From NCBI GenBank assembly GCA_026391805.1, contig JAPLDJ010000015.1, forward strand, positions 434,001-498,000: a stretch of 64,000 nt of DNA, read 5' to 3'. The DNA is from Bacteroidota bacterium. GTDB taxonomy: Bacteria; Bacteroidota; Bacteroidia; Bacteroidales; FEN-979. The notes below the pieces were generated by a model that was not told the DNA's origin, made no database searches, and worked only from the letters and a program-made list of their open reading frames with translations. A program made the translations under genes and the position numbers. Below are positions 52,575-60,784 of the stretch, piece by piece. Numbering within the stretch: position 1 is the stretch's first letter; each line of letters starts with the position of its first letter.

Positions 52575-53294
52575 ATGAGATCAATCAAATTTACCGATCA
52601 AGAACTCGACTTCATGCGTCAGCAATATGCTGAAGAGATTGCCAGTGCTGAAAAGTACATTGAGCAGATCATGGAAGTCCTTAAAAAAATAGGGGGTTCA
52701 GTCAAACCAAATAAGGAAGAATCTACCGAGAAGGAACCGAAGCAAAGAAAGAAGCGAGGGCGTAAGCCTAAGGTCAAGGTTATCGAGCCAAAAGAACCAA
52801 AAAAACGTGGACGTAAACCCAAAATTGCTGTACCCACGCTTGAAGCCTCAGTTCCTGTAAAACCAGTTAAGAAAGTTACGAAACGGAAACCAAAGGTTAA
52901 AAAGAAACCTGTTGCTAAGCCAGCAAACGTGCCCACGCCTAAAGTGACTCCAATAGCCGCTAAAGGTAAGAAAGGGGGGAAGAAAGCTGAGCCTAAGAAA
53001 AAGAAGATCGCATCCAAAGCCAAGGTGGCTAAGAAAGCAGTTATCAAGAAGGCTCCCAAAGTTGCTCCCAGTTCAAAAACTGTACCCACACCAGAAAAAA
53101 AAGTGGCTCTCAAGAAGGCAGACAAAAAGGTTGTCAAGAAAAAGGTTGTGAAGAAAAGATTTCCTCAAAAGGGAGTAAAATTGGCTCCACTTAGCAAACC
53201 GCTGCCCAAGAAAGAACCAGTTCCAGAGCCAGTCTCTGAGAATTCTCCTACCGTTGAGCCAATTGTTGTACCCACAGAGGAGCCGAAGGAATAG
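52575..53294 (+). CDS. AT-hook/histone H1-like DNA-binding protein
   Basis: A 239-residue very basic protein. The N-terminal 40 residues form a short helical head (F-T-D-Q-E-L-D-F-M-R...L-K-K-I-G-G) like that of the small AT-hook protein at 16048. Two AT-hooks K-K-R-G-R-K-P-K follow near residues 58-65 and 75-82. The long tail is rich in Lys, Pro and Ala with repeated K-P-x-K units, as in H1-like proteins. It probably coats AT-rich island DNA. A terminator follows at 53316. The preceding gap (52119-52574) holds no convincing gene. Confidence 0.8.
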   Translation: MRSIKFTDQELDFMRQQYAEEIASAEKYIEQIMEVLKKIGGSVKPNKEESTEKEPKQRKKRGRKPKVKVIEPKEPKKRGRKPKIAVPTLEASVPVKPVKKVTKRKPKVKKKPVAKPANVPTPKVTPIAAKGKKGGKKAEPKKKKIASKAKVAKKAVIKKAPKVAPSSKTVPTPEKKVALKKADKKVVKKKVVKKRFPQKGVKLAPLSKPLPKKEPVPEPVSENSPTVEPIVVPTEEPKE

Positions 53295-53315
53295 CTGAAT
53301 ATTTTAGAAGTGGGA

Positions 53316-53348
53316 AAGCCTATCCATCGAGGGTAGGCTTTTTCGTTT
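53316..53348 (+). terminator. Rho-independent terminator after the H1-like gene
   Basis: Arms AAAGCCTATCC and GGGTAGGCTTT with a 5-base loop followed by TTTCG. Confidence 0.8.
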
Positions 53349-53394
53349 CCATCATGATGTGAAAAATCCTATTTTTGTGAACCAACAATAATCC

Positions 53395-53775
53395 ATGAAA
53401 CCACTTCTTATTACTGGTATTTCCATTGTAAATCTGGCATTGATCTCTTATGCAATAGCCATTTTCACACAGAGCAAAAAGAAAAGAGTAACACAAACTG
53501 TTCTGGCATTTCTCGCTATTGGCATTATCTTGGATATAACAGCGACAATATGCATGATCATCAGTTCTGGCAAAGCGATCACACTCCATGGGGTGATTGG
53601 TTATTCAGCCTTGTTGGGGATGCTTGCTGAAACAATTGTTACATTTCTTTTTGCAAGGCGGAACGGGATTAATACTTCTGTGTCAAAGAAATTTATCCGT
53701 TGGTCGCAAATCGCATTCTCCTATTGGGTGCTGGCTTATATTACTGGGTTGATACTTGTAATAATGAAGTTATAG
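53395..53775 (+). CDS. four-pass membrane protein, HsmA/TIGR03987-like
   Basis: A 126-residue membrane protein with four hydrophobic segments. The pattern (L-L-I-T-G-I-S-I-V...I-L-D-I-T-A-T...L-H-G-V-I-G-Y-S-A-L) resembles the small HsmA-like membrane family. Function unknown. Its end overlaps a convergent minus-strand gene by 35 bases. Confidence 0.65.
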   Translation: MKPLLITGISIVNLALISYAIAIFTQSKKKRVTQTVLAFLAIGIILDITATICMIISSGKAITLHGVIGYSALLGMLAETIVTFLFARRNGINTSVSKKFIRWSQIAFSYWVLAYITGLILVIMKL

Positions 53776-54001
53776 ACCTTGTGTTTTCAAGTGGGGAATA
53801 GGGATCAAGTAGTTCTTCCGCCAGAAACTCATCAAAGGAAGTCGATCCATTAGCCTGAAGATATTCATCGAACAATTTTGCCAACTGGGAGGTAAAACCA
53901 AAGTCTCCTTTGGGAAGAAGAACTGTACCCACAAAAAAGTAAGCAGAAAGGATTATGGAGATCGCTTTGATCATTTGATCAAAGGTACTAAATCTCATCA
54001 A
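53741..54001 (-). CDS. small exported protein, 86 residues
   Basis: A small protein with an N-terminal hydrophobic segment (I-I-L-S-A-Y-F-F-V-G-T-V-L) that could be a signal anchor, then an acidic helical part (Q-L-A-K-L-F-D-E-Y-L and S-F-D-E-F-L-A-E-E-L). No family recognised. It overlaps the plus-strand membrane protein gene by 35 bases at the 3' ends, which somewhat weakens the call. Confidence 0.45.
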   Translation of the reverse strand: MMRFSTFDQMIKAISIILSAYFFVGTVLLPKGDFGFTSQLAKLFDEYLQANGSTSFDEFLAEELLDPYSPLENTRSITSLLQVSTQ

Positions 54002-54160
54002 GCTCGTTAGACATGATTAAGTCACATTACTTTCTTGGGGTGTTCATGAAGATTCACAATGTTGTTTAAGAACATTCATCTATCATTGGCAAGTTAATCA
54101 ATGAGTTATGAAAGTAGTTAAAAATTTCTTTAAACTTTTGAAACAAAATATCTTTATTAA

Positions 54161-54190
54161 CGTTATAATAGCATATATGCTATTATAACG
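54161..54190. promoter_or_regulatory. 30-bp perfect palindrome, probable operator
   Basis: A perfect 30-base inverted repeat with centre AGCATATATGCT, 100 bases before the antitoxin ATG. The same 12-base centre recurs in the second palindrome at 54250-54281, so a single dimeric regulator, probably the antitoxin itself, could bind both. Confidence 0.75.
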
Positions 54191-54217
54191 ATGAATGAAT
54201 TTATTTTCAGAAAACAC

Positions 54218-54248
54218 TTGACTTTGTCAATTTTTTTTTATACCTTTG
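54218..54248 (+). promoter_or_regulatory. promoter of the AbiEi-like antitoxin gene
   Basis: TTG at 54218-54220, 20 bases, TACCTTTG at 54241-54248; matches the Bacteroidetes promoter. The transcription start should fall inside the second palindrome, where a bound repressor would block it. Confidence 0.65.
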
Positions 54249-54249
54249 T

Positions 54250-54281
54250 GTCATGCTTTAGCATATATGCTAAAGCATGAC
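54250..54281. promoter_or_regulatory. 32-bp perfect palindrome over the transcription start, probable operator
   Basis: A perfect 32-base inverted repeat sharing the centre AGCATATATGCT with the one at 54161. It begins 2 bases after the -7 box and ends 8 bases before the ATG at 54290. Confidence 0.75.
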
Positions 54282-54289
54282 TTAGTAAT

Positions 54290-55159
54290 ATGAAAAAAAG
54301 AAATTCGTTTTTAGCGGTTCTGCCTGAAATCAAAAAAGTACTCGAAGAAAGTAACACTAAAGCATATTCCGAAACCTTTCTGAAGACTGTTTTTCAGAAG
54401 AACCGAGAACATTGGAACATCTCTGTTTCGATGAAGGCTAAACATTTTCTTGATTTTCTGATCAAAGAAAAAATTTTAACTGAATATGAATTCAGAGACC
54501 AGAATGGGAAACAGAAACTGATATTTTCATCCTCAGGCGTAGATGAATATACACTCATAATGGGGTTGCACCCTAATGGTTACTATTCTCACTATTCTTC
54601 AATGATCCTTCACCAGTTGACTTTACAGATGCCCAAGTCATATTATTTAAACGTTGAGCACACTAAAGAGATTCCTTATCAAAGCCTTACGCAGGATGCC
54701 ATTGATAGTGCATTTTCTCGACCACAAAGAAAAGCCAATAATTACTTTACTTTTAAGACCAAGAAAACATTTGTCATAAATGGGAAAAAGACAAACAGAT
54801 TAGGCATACTATCGAGGGATTCTAATACAGAATCGTATGCCTATACCGATCTGGAACGTACCTTAATAGATATTGCAATAAGACCTGCTTATTCTGGAGG
54901 GGTATTTGAAGTACTTGGGGCTTACCAAACTGCCAAAAAACAAGTTGATCCGAAAAAACTTGAATCCTATCTGACTCAGTTAAATTTCATTTATCCATAT
55001 CATCAAGTGATTGGATTCTATTTGGAAAGGGCAGGATATGGAACCAAAGTTTTAAAACTTTTTGAAAAAGAAACCCCTTTCAAATTCTATATGACTTATA
55101 ATATGCGGTCAAAAGAATTTTCCGCTAAGTGGAATCTATTCTATCCCAAAGGATTTTGA
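54290..55159 (+). CDS. abiEi: AbiEi-like antitoxin
   Basis: A 289-residue protein of the AbiEi/type IV antitoxin family. The first 90 residues look like a winged-helix domain. The central part has Y-Y-S-H-Y-S-S-M-I-L-H-Q-L, and a later Y-A-Y-T-D-L-E-R-T-L-I-D is the usual signature. The family represses its own operon and counteracts the nucleotidyltransferase toxin. Two perfect palindromes lie in its promoter region, as expected for autoregulation. Its stop codon directly abuts the stop codon of the toxin gene on the other strand. Confidence 0.8.
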   Translation: MKKRNSFLAVLPEIKKVLEESNTKAYSETFLKTVFQKNREHWNISVSMKAKHFLDFLIKEKILTEYEFRDQNGKQKLIFSSSGVDEYTLIMGLHPNGYYSHYSSMILHQLTLQMPKSYYLNVEHTKEIPYQSLTQDAIDSAFSRPQRKANNYFTFKTKKTFVINGKKTNRLGILSRDSNTESYAYTDLERTLIDIAIRPAYSGGVFEVLGAYQTAKKQVDPKKLESYLTQLNFIYPYHQVIGFYLERAGYGTKVLKLFEKETPFKFYMTYNMRSKEFSAKWNLFYPKGF

Positions 55160-56029
55160 TCAACTGCCAAGGTGACTAAAGTGCTCTAAAACAAAATCAT
55201 AATAGTAGTCAAACTCTTTTAGTTCTTCTTGCTGATTAATGGTTTGGATGACACTCTCCCAGCTTCCCCGATGAAGTTCTCTTTGAGCATCGATTTTCAA
55301 GATGAATTGTAAAGGAACTTTCTTTGCAGCGAATATTTCACGAGCTAACTCAATGTTTTCCTTTGATTTGAAGTCAATCTTGAAATGCTGCATTAAATTG
55401 TAAATATCGTAGAAATCTCTTGCTCTGGATTTTGAGGTCATATGTTTAACGATATCTTTATACTCAGGAACCTGTTGACATAAGGCTCTAAGTTTTTCAA
55501 GAACGATCATTTCTGGGGAATACACAAACACTTTAGCACCTTCTAAATCAATAGGTCTTTTTTGACCGATGTACTCATATTTGCTTATGTCTACAGTGAA
55601 TTTTGTAGAGTTATCCCTACCGATCTGGATGGCATTTCGTACCTGAGACTCAATGTCTCCTGAGAATTCATCAAATTTCCCCTTGGAAATAATCTTAAAC
55701 TCTAAAAGATAACCACCCCAGAAATCTTTGACAGATTCATCAACTTTATTGGGTCTCTCACGAAAGCGAACATCAATTACGACCAAACCTTCTGAATTGA
55801 ACTCTTTATTGAGAATGTATTCAGCTTGTCTTCGAACAAGTTTTTTCTCCTTATCTGTATAGTCGGATTCTATCGAAAAATCAATATCGAGCGATCCTCT
55901 GTCTGAAATATCATAACCAATGTTCAGGGCATTACCGCCTTTAAGGACGAGCACTCCCATCAGAGCATCATCAGAAACCAGAGCAATAATTGTAAGTCTT
56001 TTAATCTTTTCAAGAAGATCGGAATCCAT
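55160..56029 (-). CDS. abiEii: AbiEii-like nucleotidyltransferase toxin
   Basis: A 289-residue nucleotidyltransferase. The active site is L-K-G-G-N-A-L-N near residue 29 and R-G-S-L-D-I-D-F near residue 43. The Y-S-P-E-M-I-V-L-E-K-L-R-A-L segment near residue 177 is typical of AbiEii. The family adds nucleotides to tRNA or similar targets and halts growth on infection. Here it is convergent with the antitoxin, whereas classical AbiE genes share one direction, so the toxin must have its own promoter to its right (56030-56100). Confidence 0.8.
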   Translation of the reverse strand: MDSDLLEKIKRLTIIALVSDDALMGVLVLKGGNALNIGYDISDRGSLDIDFSIESDYTDKEKKLVRRQAEYILNKEFNSEGLVVIDVRFRERPNKVDESVKDFWGGYLLEFKIISKGKFDEFSGDIESQVRNAIQIGRDNSTKFTVDISKYEYIGQKRPIDLEGAKVFVYSPEMIVLEKLRALCQQVPEYKDIVKHMTSKSRARDFYDIYNLMQHFKIDFKSKENIELAREIFAAKKVPLQFILKIDAQRELHRGSWESVIQTINQQEELKEFDYYYDFVLEHFSHLGS

Positions 56030-56418
56030 AAAGATTTTATCACATTTCGATCAAAATTAGGCATTTTCAGGATATAATGAAGTAGAAACTCATGAGTCTA
56101 TAGACTGACTTGCAAGGGGAGATATTGAAATCAGTATAATTCATGTTACGATTATTAGCTATGACCTGATAATCTCAACATGATCTATCATTTTCTGGAG
56201 TTTAATTGTCAATCAAATTTGTAATGACCTCTCAAGAAGTACAAATCCTTATACCCCAAACAAAATAAAGCGCTTAAGTATCACTACTTGATTTAGGATA
56301 TTGATTGAAAACAGGGTTCCTCGTCAACTATCAAACTTTTTCAAGAGCCCTGAGAGTACAAAATCAATGATTCTCAGTCATATTTTTGCGTTTTCGAGAA
56401 TATTTTTCCTTAAAAAGT

Positions 56419-56448
56419 TTGTACCCACAGGAATTTTTGTGGGTACAA
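56419..56448. repeat. inverted repeat, 11-bp arms
   Basis: Arms TTGTACCCACA and TGTGGGTACAA around an 8-base loop. Not followed by a T run, so it is a protein site or RNA hairpin rather than a terminator. Confidence 0.7.
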
Positions 56449-56520
56449 TGAGGAGAAAAAATGCGCTGTAGATTTTAATATATAGTTCATCCCGAAAGGG
56501 AATATCTCTTACAGACAATT

Positions 56521-56563
56521 GAGCCCTTCCCGACAGTGCTTAGCGGGAGGGGTTCTTTTTTTT
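56521..56563 (+). terminator. orphan terminator
   Basis: Stem with arms GAGCCCTTCCCG and CGGGAGGGGTTC (two G-T pairs) followed by eight Ts; no ORF on the plus strand precedes it. Confidence 0.75.
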
Positions 56564-56664
56564 CACCTAAGTTATTCCAGTCATTGATATTTATGTCCAA
56601 ACGGATGATGATAATATTATCATCCCATTATAAATTTGTTGTAATCAATCAAATCATTACCGCC

Positions 56665-57282
56665 ATGAAACCAGAAAACCTCACACCCAAAGGCATTTTT
56701 GAAGATATTGTATCAATGACTTGGACACTTCCTTTTTACCTCGGTAAAGGGAAAGAGTACGAAGAACTTGTAAAGTTTATTTGCGAAAAGAAGTATGATC
56801 AACAAAAGAGCATACCGCCCATTAAAAATTTGGTGAAGGAAACAGGGTTGTCTTACTCCATTTTCTCTAAATTCTTGAAAAACCTGTATAAAGATTTGAG
56901 AGAGGATGAAGATTTCGTTATGGATACTCATGAGGTTAAGTACCGCTTCTGGGTGTCTTCTTCTCATGGTAGAGGGGTCATTTTTGACCTTAAAAATTTG
57001 CCAGTAGTACCAAGGACTGGTGAGAGTGTTGAACTATCATATTTCCGTGAATGCTGCGGTTCAAATACTTTTTATGTGAAGAACATCAAGCATGCATTCC
57101 GCAATGGATGCCAATTTGTCGAGATCGAGCTTGCTGAAGGGGATTATAATCTTTTTTGGCATTTACGGTTGGATGAGGCAATTGAAAAGAAGGAAGTTGA
57201 TTGGGATGATTTGTTTGAAAAGAGTGCTTATCAACTTAAAGAGCAGTTAGATGTTATTCCTAAATGGTACCGAAATTTATAA
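56665..57282 (+). CDS. hypothetical protein, 205 residues, of the integration module
   Basis: A protein starting with ATG at 56665 (an upstream in-frame ATG at 56536 lies inside the terminator and is rejected). No clear domain. It contains a possible helix-turn-helix near residues 50-80 (I-K-N-L-V-K-E-T-G-L-S-Y-S-I-F-S-K-F-L). It lies 15 bases before the excisionase-like gene and probably shares its transcript. Confidence 0.6.
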   Translation: MKPENLTPKGIFEDIVSMTWTLPFYLGKGKEYEELVKFICEKKYDQQKSIPPIKNLVKETGLSYSIFSKFLKNLYKDLREDEDFVMDTHEVKYRFWVSSSHGRGVIFDLKNLPVVPRTGESVELSYFRECCGSNTFYVKNIKHAFRNGCQFVEIELAEGDYNLFWHLRLDEAIEKKEVDWDDLFEKSAYQLKEQLDVIPKWYRNL

Positions 57283-57297
57283 ATCAATTTTGAACTT

Positions 57298-57579
57298 ATG
57301 ATAGATAGAATCGTGTTATTTTCAATCCCGATTGAGGAACTGAGAACCATGATCGGAGAAATTGTTGAAGAAAAGCTCAAAGAGTTGATTCCACTGCTTG
57401 TAACCACATCCCCTCCTCAAAAAGAGTTTATCTCAGCAGAAGAAGTCTGTGAGATGCTTCGCATCAACAAAGTTACACTTTGGCGATATACACGGGATGG
57501 TAGGTTAAAGCAGCATCGAATCGGAAGAAGGGTGTTTTTTCGAGTTGAGGAAGTAAGAAATGCTTTGAAGTTCGGTTAG
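57298..57579 (+). CDS. excisionase-like helix-turn-helix protein
   Basis: A 93-residue protein. The first half is a helical stretch; the second is a MerR/excisionase-type HTH: I-S-A-E-E-V-C-E-M-L-R-I-N-K-V-T-L-W-R-Y, then R-L-K-Q-H-R-I-G-R-R-V-F-F. This is the common excision-factor partner of Bacteroidetes integrases. It lies convergent to the integrase, with stop codons 18 bases apart. It likely controls excision of the island. Confidence 0.8.
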   Translation: MIDRIVLFSIPIEELRTMIGEIVEEKLKELIPLLVTTSPPQKEFISAEEVCEMLRINKVTLWRYTRDGRLKQHRIGRRVFFRVEEVRNALKFG

Positions 57580-57597
57580 TTAATACAACTAAGGCAT

Positions 57598-58878
57598 CTA
57601 AAGTTTAGCGTATTTCTTAAGGTTCTCGGTCTTTTTCTTACCAGCATATCTGTTCATCATAACGGCTTGATTACGCCAACCACCTATTTCAGCAACGGTT
57701 TGCGCACCCAAAATCGGGATCATCAAAGTTGCGAAAGTTTTTCTGCTCGAATGAAAATCAAGAAGTTCATACTTGGGTTTCTTATCATGTTGTGGAGTAC
57801 TACCTGACATTCGGTACCACAGAAGCTCCTCTGTCCAGCTTTCAGGCATATGTTCTATAACTTTTCTAAACACTTCCTTCAAATTATCTCGAATATTCTG
57901 TTCACTCAAATGATTATTAAAATCAATCCGATTAATGATCTTTTGAGCACTTTTGGATAAAGGGTATGTAAGAAGTATTCCATCCCTTTTGTTAACAATA
58001 GCTTTAAGCCATTTCTCGCCATTTTTAGGATAAACACTATCCTTTTCTAAATTGCGTACATCATGTATCCTGAGACCTGTGCAACAGCTAATTAGATATA
58101 AATCAATTGCATAGATTTCATTTTCTGTAAATTCTCCATTTCTAAAATCAAAATTTTTAAGTACTTCATACTCTTCCTTAGATAACCAGAACACGTTCAC
58201 ATCACTTGGGTTTGCTTTAATACTTTTCCCCAATTTAAACTTATACCAATTACCTTCTATTCTATCCTCTTCACTTCGAAGAAATGCTTGCACTGTACGC
58301 CATCTTTTACCGATTGTACTATTAGCTAAACCTATTGTGCCTCTGCGTACTTTTTTTGTGAGCCAATAGTCTTTTAATTTCTGCAAATCATCCTTTGTAA
58401 CCAAGTCCATCTCAAAGTCTTTTCCAAGTACTTCGCCTAAATCTTTCTTAACGGTAACAAATAATTTTCTGCTACTATCTCTAACATCTTGATTAACTGC
58501 CCATTTTTGGAATTGATTAACTAAAACATTATCGGGGATGGAAGGAGTTTGTGGTTTTTTGTTCCCATAATACATTTTTTTAAGGTCTGAAGGGGATGGG
58601 TAATTCTTACCCCTGCCGTGTTTTTCCCAATAATCATTCTTCAGTGATTCAATATCTGCGAAAGTGGTCAGTATTTTATCAATCTTTTTATTATCAGGTT
58701 CACCATAAATTCGCACCTTGCTTTTTTCTGGATTTACAACAAAATCATTTTTATAAACATGAACACCCGTACTAAACTCTACTCGATATGGCTTAACTGT
58801 CCCGTGGTTGTAAACCACCTGTATTTCTTGTTGACCAATCTTGTTTTTTGCGACTCTTAATCTGAATTGAAGTTTCAT
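57598..58878 (-). CDS. int: tyrosine recombinase/integrase of the island
   Basis: A 426-residue Bacteroidetes-type integrase. Residues 1-100 form an arm-binding domain, about 125-215 the SAM-like core-binding domain, and 230-426 the catalytic domain: Arg in C-T-G-L-R-I-H-D (about 280), H-S-S-R-K-T-F (about 377-383), W in place of the second His in G-G-W-R-N-Q (about 400) and Tyr in N-R-Y-A-G (about 411). It faces left, with its promoter side towards the proposed attachment site at about 59128. It should integrate and, with the excisionase, excise the element. Confidence 0.9.
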   Translation of the reverse strand: MKLQFRLRVAKNKIGQQEIQVVYNHGTVKPYRVEFSTGVHVYKNDFVVNPEKSKVRIYGEPDNKKIDKILTTFADIESLKNDYWEKHGRGKNYPSPSDLKKMYYGNKKPQTPSIPDNVLVNQFQKWAVNQDVRDSSRKLFVTVKKDLGEVLGKDFEMDLVTKDDLQKLKDYWLTKKVRRGTIGLANSTIGKRWRTVQAFLRSEEDRIEGNWYKFKLGKSIKANPSDVNVFWLSKEEYEVLKNFDFRNGEFTENEIYAIDLYLISCCTGLRIHDVRNLEKDSVYPKNGEKWLKAIVNKRDGILLTYPLSKSAQKIINRIDFNNHLSEQNIRDNLKEVFRKVIEHMPESWTEELLWYRMSGSTPQHDKKPKYELLDFHSSRKTFATLMIPILGAQTVAEIGGWRNQAVMMNRYAGKKKTENLKKYAKL

Positions 58879-59120
58879 CTTTTAAAGTTTTTAGTTCAGA
58901 CTCAAAGTTACAATTAAAAAACCTTATTTGTCCATATTTTGTCCATATTAATTACTAAATATCAGAGAATATCAATAAATTCAAGTATTACAGAATATTC
59001 AATCATTCTAACAAATTGGAAATCAATTATTTAATTTATTTTACTCGTATGCAAATGTATATTTCTATTAGCTGGTATTCAATTATATATATATTTTTAG
59101 CTTATAAAAGAATATGGTAA

Positions 59121-59140
59121 TAGTAGTCCGCCACATCCCA
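59121..59140 (+). other. tRNA 3'-end-like segment, candidate attR
   Basis: The bases at 59128-59140 read CCGCC ACATCCC A, the layout of a tRNA T-arm 3' strand, 7-base acceptor strand and discriminator base. The rest of a tRNA is missing upstream. Integrases often recombine inside tRNA 3' ends and leave such a fragment at one end. Inference from position, beside the integrase and a terminator. Confidence 0.35.
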
Positions 59141-59147
59141 CGGTGAT

Positions 59148-59185
59148 AAAAAACCACTTATGGAATTTTCTATAAGTGGTTTTTT
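59148..59185 (+). terminator. Rho-independent terminator
   Basis: Arms AAACCACTTAT and ATAAGTGGTTT around an AT-rich loop, followed by a T run. Typical for the end of a tRNA or other stable RNA, here following the tRNA-like fragment. Confidence 0.85.
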
Positions 59186-59437
59186 CATGGGTTGATTACA
59201 TTTATACCTTCATTTATTATTTATTTTGATCGTATTATTACCTACGAGAGATCTTGAATCCTATCTCAAGGTGTGAGGTTAAAATGGGGGAATAGGGTGA
59301 TTAAGATACATCGATCAGGGAGTGGAGGTGTTCAAGCCTGATTCGCCTGATTATTCTTTTTGTCTGATAATAAACAGGTATAATTACTGTTATATTATTC
59401 ACAGGCCATCCATATATTAACCTAAATTACATCCCCA

Positions 59438-60058
59438 ATGAAAAAGCTATTTGTTTTGGTTCTGGCACTCCTCTCGATTCTTACATTATCCTGCAAGAAA
59501 ACATCCAGCGACACCGTATCGGCGCCGGCATTCGATTATTATCAGCTGAAGGTCGGGAATTATTGGGTTTTTCAGTATTATAAGATCGACTCCAATGGAG
59601 TTGCAACGGCTCAAAATCAATGGGACAGCGTTTATATAGAGAAGGATACGAGCATCAGGGGAAACAATTATTACAAGGAATGGCACTCCTTCCTCGGAAT
59701 GAATTTCCCGGCCCTGATCCGTGATTCATCAGGTTATCTGATTACCAGTTCAGGACGCAGGCTGTGTTCAAACGATAATTTTAAGGATACGCTTTATGTG
59801 GACACCAACAACCTTTGGTTATTCATCGGATATGTGAAGATGACGGGAAAGGATTCGCTGGTCACAGTGCCAACGGGGACTTATGCATCGATCACCTGCC
59901 GCATGCAGGTTGTGCCTACGCAATCGAATGATCCCAATCCGATCCGGTATATTTACGACGTTTATGGAAAAAACATTGGCCGGATAAAGTCCCATAACTT
60001 TTATTATAATGGTAACGACCATTTTGAATACCGGCTTGTGCGGTACAGGGTTTTATAG
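59438..60058 (+). CDS. chromosomal lipoprotein, 206 residues
   Basis: Signal peptide with lipobox T-L-S-C (Cys 19) followed by K-K, then F-D-Y-Y-Q-L-K-V-G-N-Y-W-V-F-Q-Y, a typical opening of Bacteroidetes secreted lipoproteins of unknown function. Beta-rich. First gene of the GC-richer part. Not an operon. Confidence 0.75.
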   Translation: MKKLFVLVLALLSILTLSCKKTSSDTVSAPAFDYYQLKVGNYWVFQYYKIDSNGVATAQNQWDSVYIEKDTSIRGNNYYKEWHSFLGMNFPALIRDSSGYLITSSGRRLCSNDNFKDTLYVDTNNLWLFIGYVKMTGKDSLVTVPTGTYASITCRMQVVPTQSNDPNPIRYIYDVYGKNIGRIKSHNFYYNGNDHFEYRLVRYRVL

Positions 60059-60181
60059 TTATGAGCGAAGCGACGAAGCAACCTTTATGCACCAGGGCAC
60101 GCGTAAGGAAACGCGCGCCTGCCAAGAGGAAACGCGCCAACCAGGTTTATTTCGCAATCTCGCTATTTCGCCTTTCGCTAT

Positions 60182-60595
60182 TTAGTTTAAGGTGAAATTC
60201 ACCGAGGCAATCGTCTTTGTCCCGTTGACAAGAATACCGGTTGCTTTGTAGCTGCCGGCATCAGGCAGGGAAAAACCCGAGATAAAAATATGCCCGTACG
60301 ACTGGGGATTGTCGTAATCAGGGATCGTAGTATAAGGCGTTCCGTTCTGGTTGTCGATCTGGATCCGGATCTTCGATCCGCCCATGTCATCTGCGCTTAC
60401 CAGTTTAAAATAGATCAGGGAAGATACCGGGAATGAGGTCCCCGCGCCGGTCAGTTCAAAGGGATTACTTTGATTCAGCCCGGTGCCCAGCGTAAGGCTG
60501 TTTGAAAATTCACTCGAAGAAGTAGTGTCGTCGCTTTTCTTTGAACAGGAAATGGCGACAAGCGAGATTAACATAAGGAAAAAGATCTTTTTCAT
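60182..60595 (-). CDS. small lipoprotein, 137 residues
   Basis: Starting at the ATG at 60595 gives a standard lipoprotein signal peptide (M-K-K-I-F-F-L-M-L-I-S...A-I-S-C). A longer start at 60661 would put 22 extra residues in front of the signal and is rejected. The mature part is beta-rich with many Ser/Thr; no family recognised. Before it (60059-60181) lies a GC-rich patch with a repeated GGAAACGCGC motif. Confidence 0.7.
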   Translation of the reverse strand: MKKIFFLMLISLVAISCSKKSDDTTSSSEFSNSLTLGTGLNQSNPFELTGAGTSFPVSSLIYFKLVSADDMGGSKIRIQIDNQNGTPYTTIPDYDNPQSYGHIFISGFSLPDAGSYKATGILVNGTKTIASVNFTLN

Positions 60596-60655
60596 AGTTT
60601 GCAGGTTTGGTTTTACAGGTTGAAAATCTGGATAAAAATACAAAAAACCACGAAA

Positions 60656-60686
60656 GTTCATAAAGTTTGTAAAGTTTATAAAGTTT
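60656..60686. repeat. three-unit 9-bp tandem repeat
   Basis: GTTCATAAA, GTTTGTAAA and GTTTATAAA in series, followed by a partial GTTTC. Short tandem repeats of this type are common in Bacteroidetes intergenic regions. The next 100 bases contain another common intergenic motif (ACCACAGATT, twice). Confidence 0.75.
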
Positions 60687-60784
60687 CTTTTTTCACCACA
60701 GATTTACACGAATTTGTCGCAGATATTTTTTTACCACAGATTACACAGATTATTTCGCTATTTCACTTTTCGTAACTTTACATC

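Larger units (their letters stand above)
56030..56664. other. 635-base region without protein gene; possible small RNA
   Basis: No convincing ORF. It contains an 11-bp-arm inverted repeat at 56419-56448 and a terminator at 56521-56563 that has no protein gene in front of it. The right-hand end leads into the gene starting at 56665. Confidence 0.4.
58879..59437. other. intergenic region with the probable right end of the island
   Basis: No protein gene. The AT-rich integrase upstream region gives way at about 59120-59190 to a tRNA-like segment and a terminator, after which base composition changes to chromosomal. Confidence 0.5.

Noticed and set aside
52215-52588. Two overlapping small minus-strand ORFs of 62 residues
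   Set aside because: The first has only a TTG start and the second resembles no protein; a decayed gene is possible, but the evidence is too weak.
59100-59190. A complete tRNA gene
   Set aside because: Only the T-arm 3' strand and acceptor-like bases are present; D-arm and anticodon arm are missing upstream.
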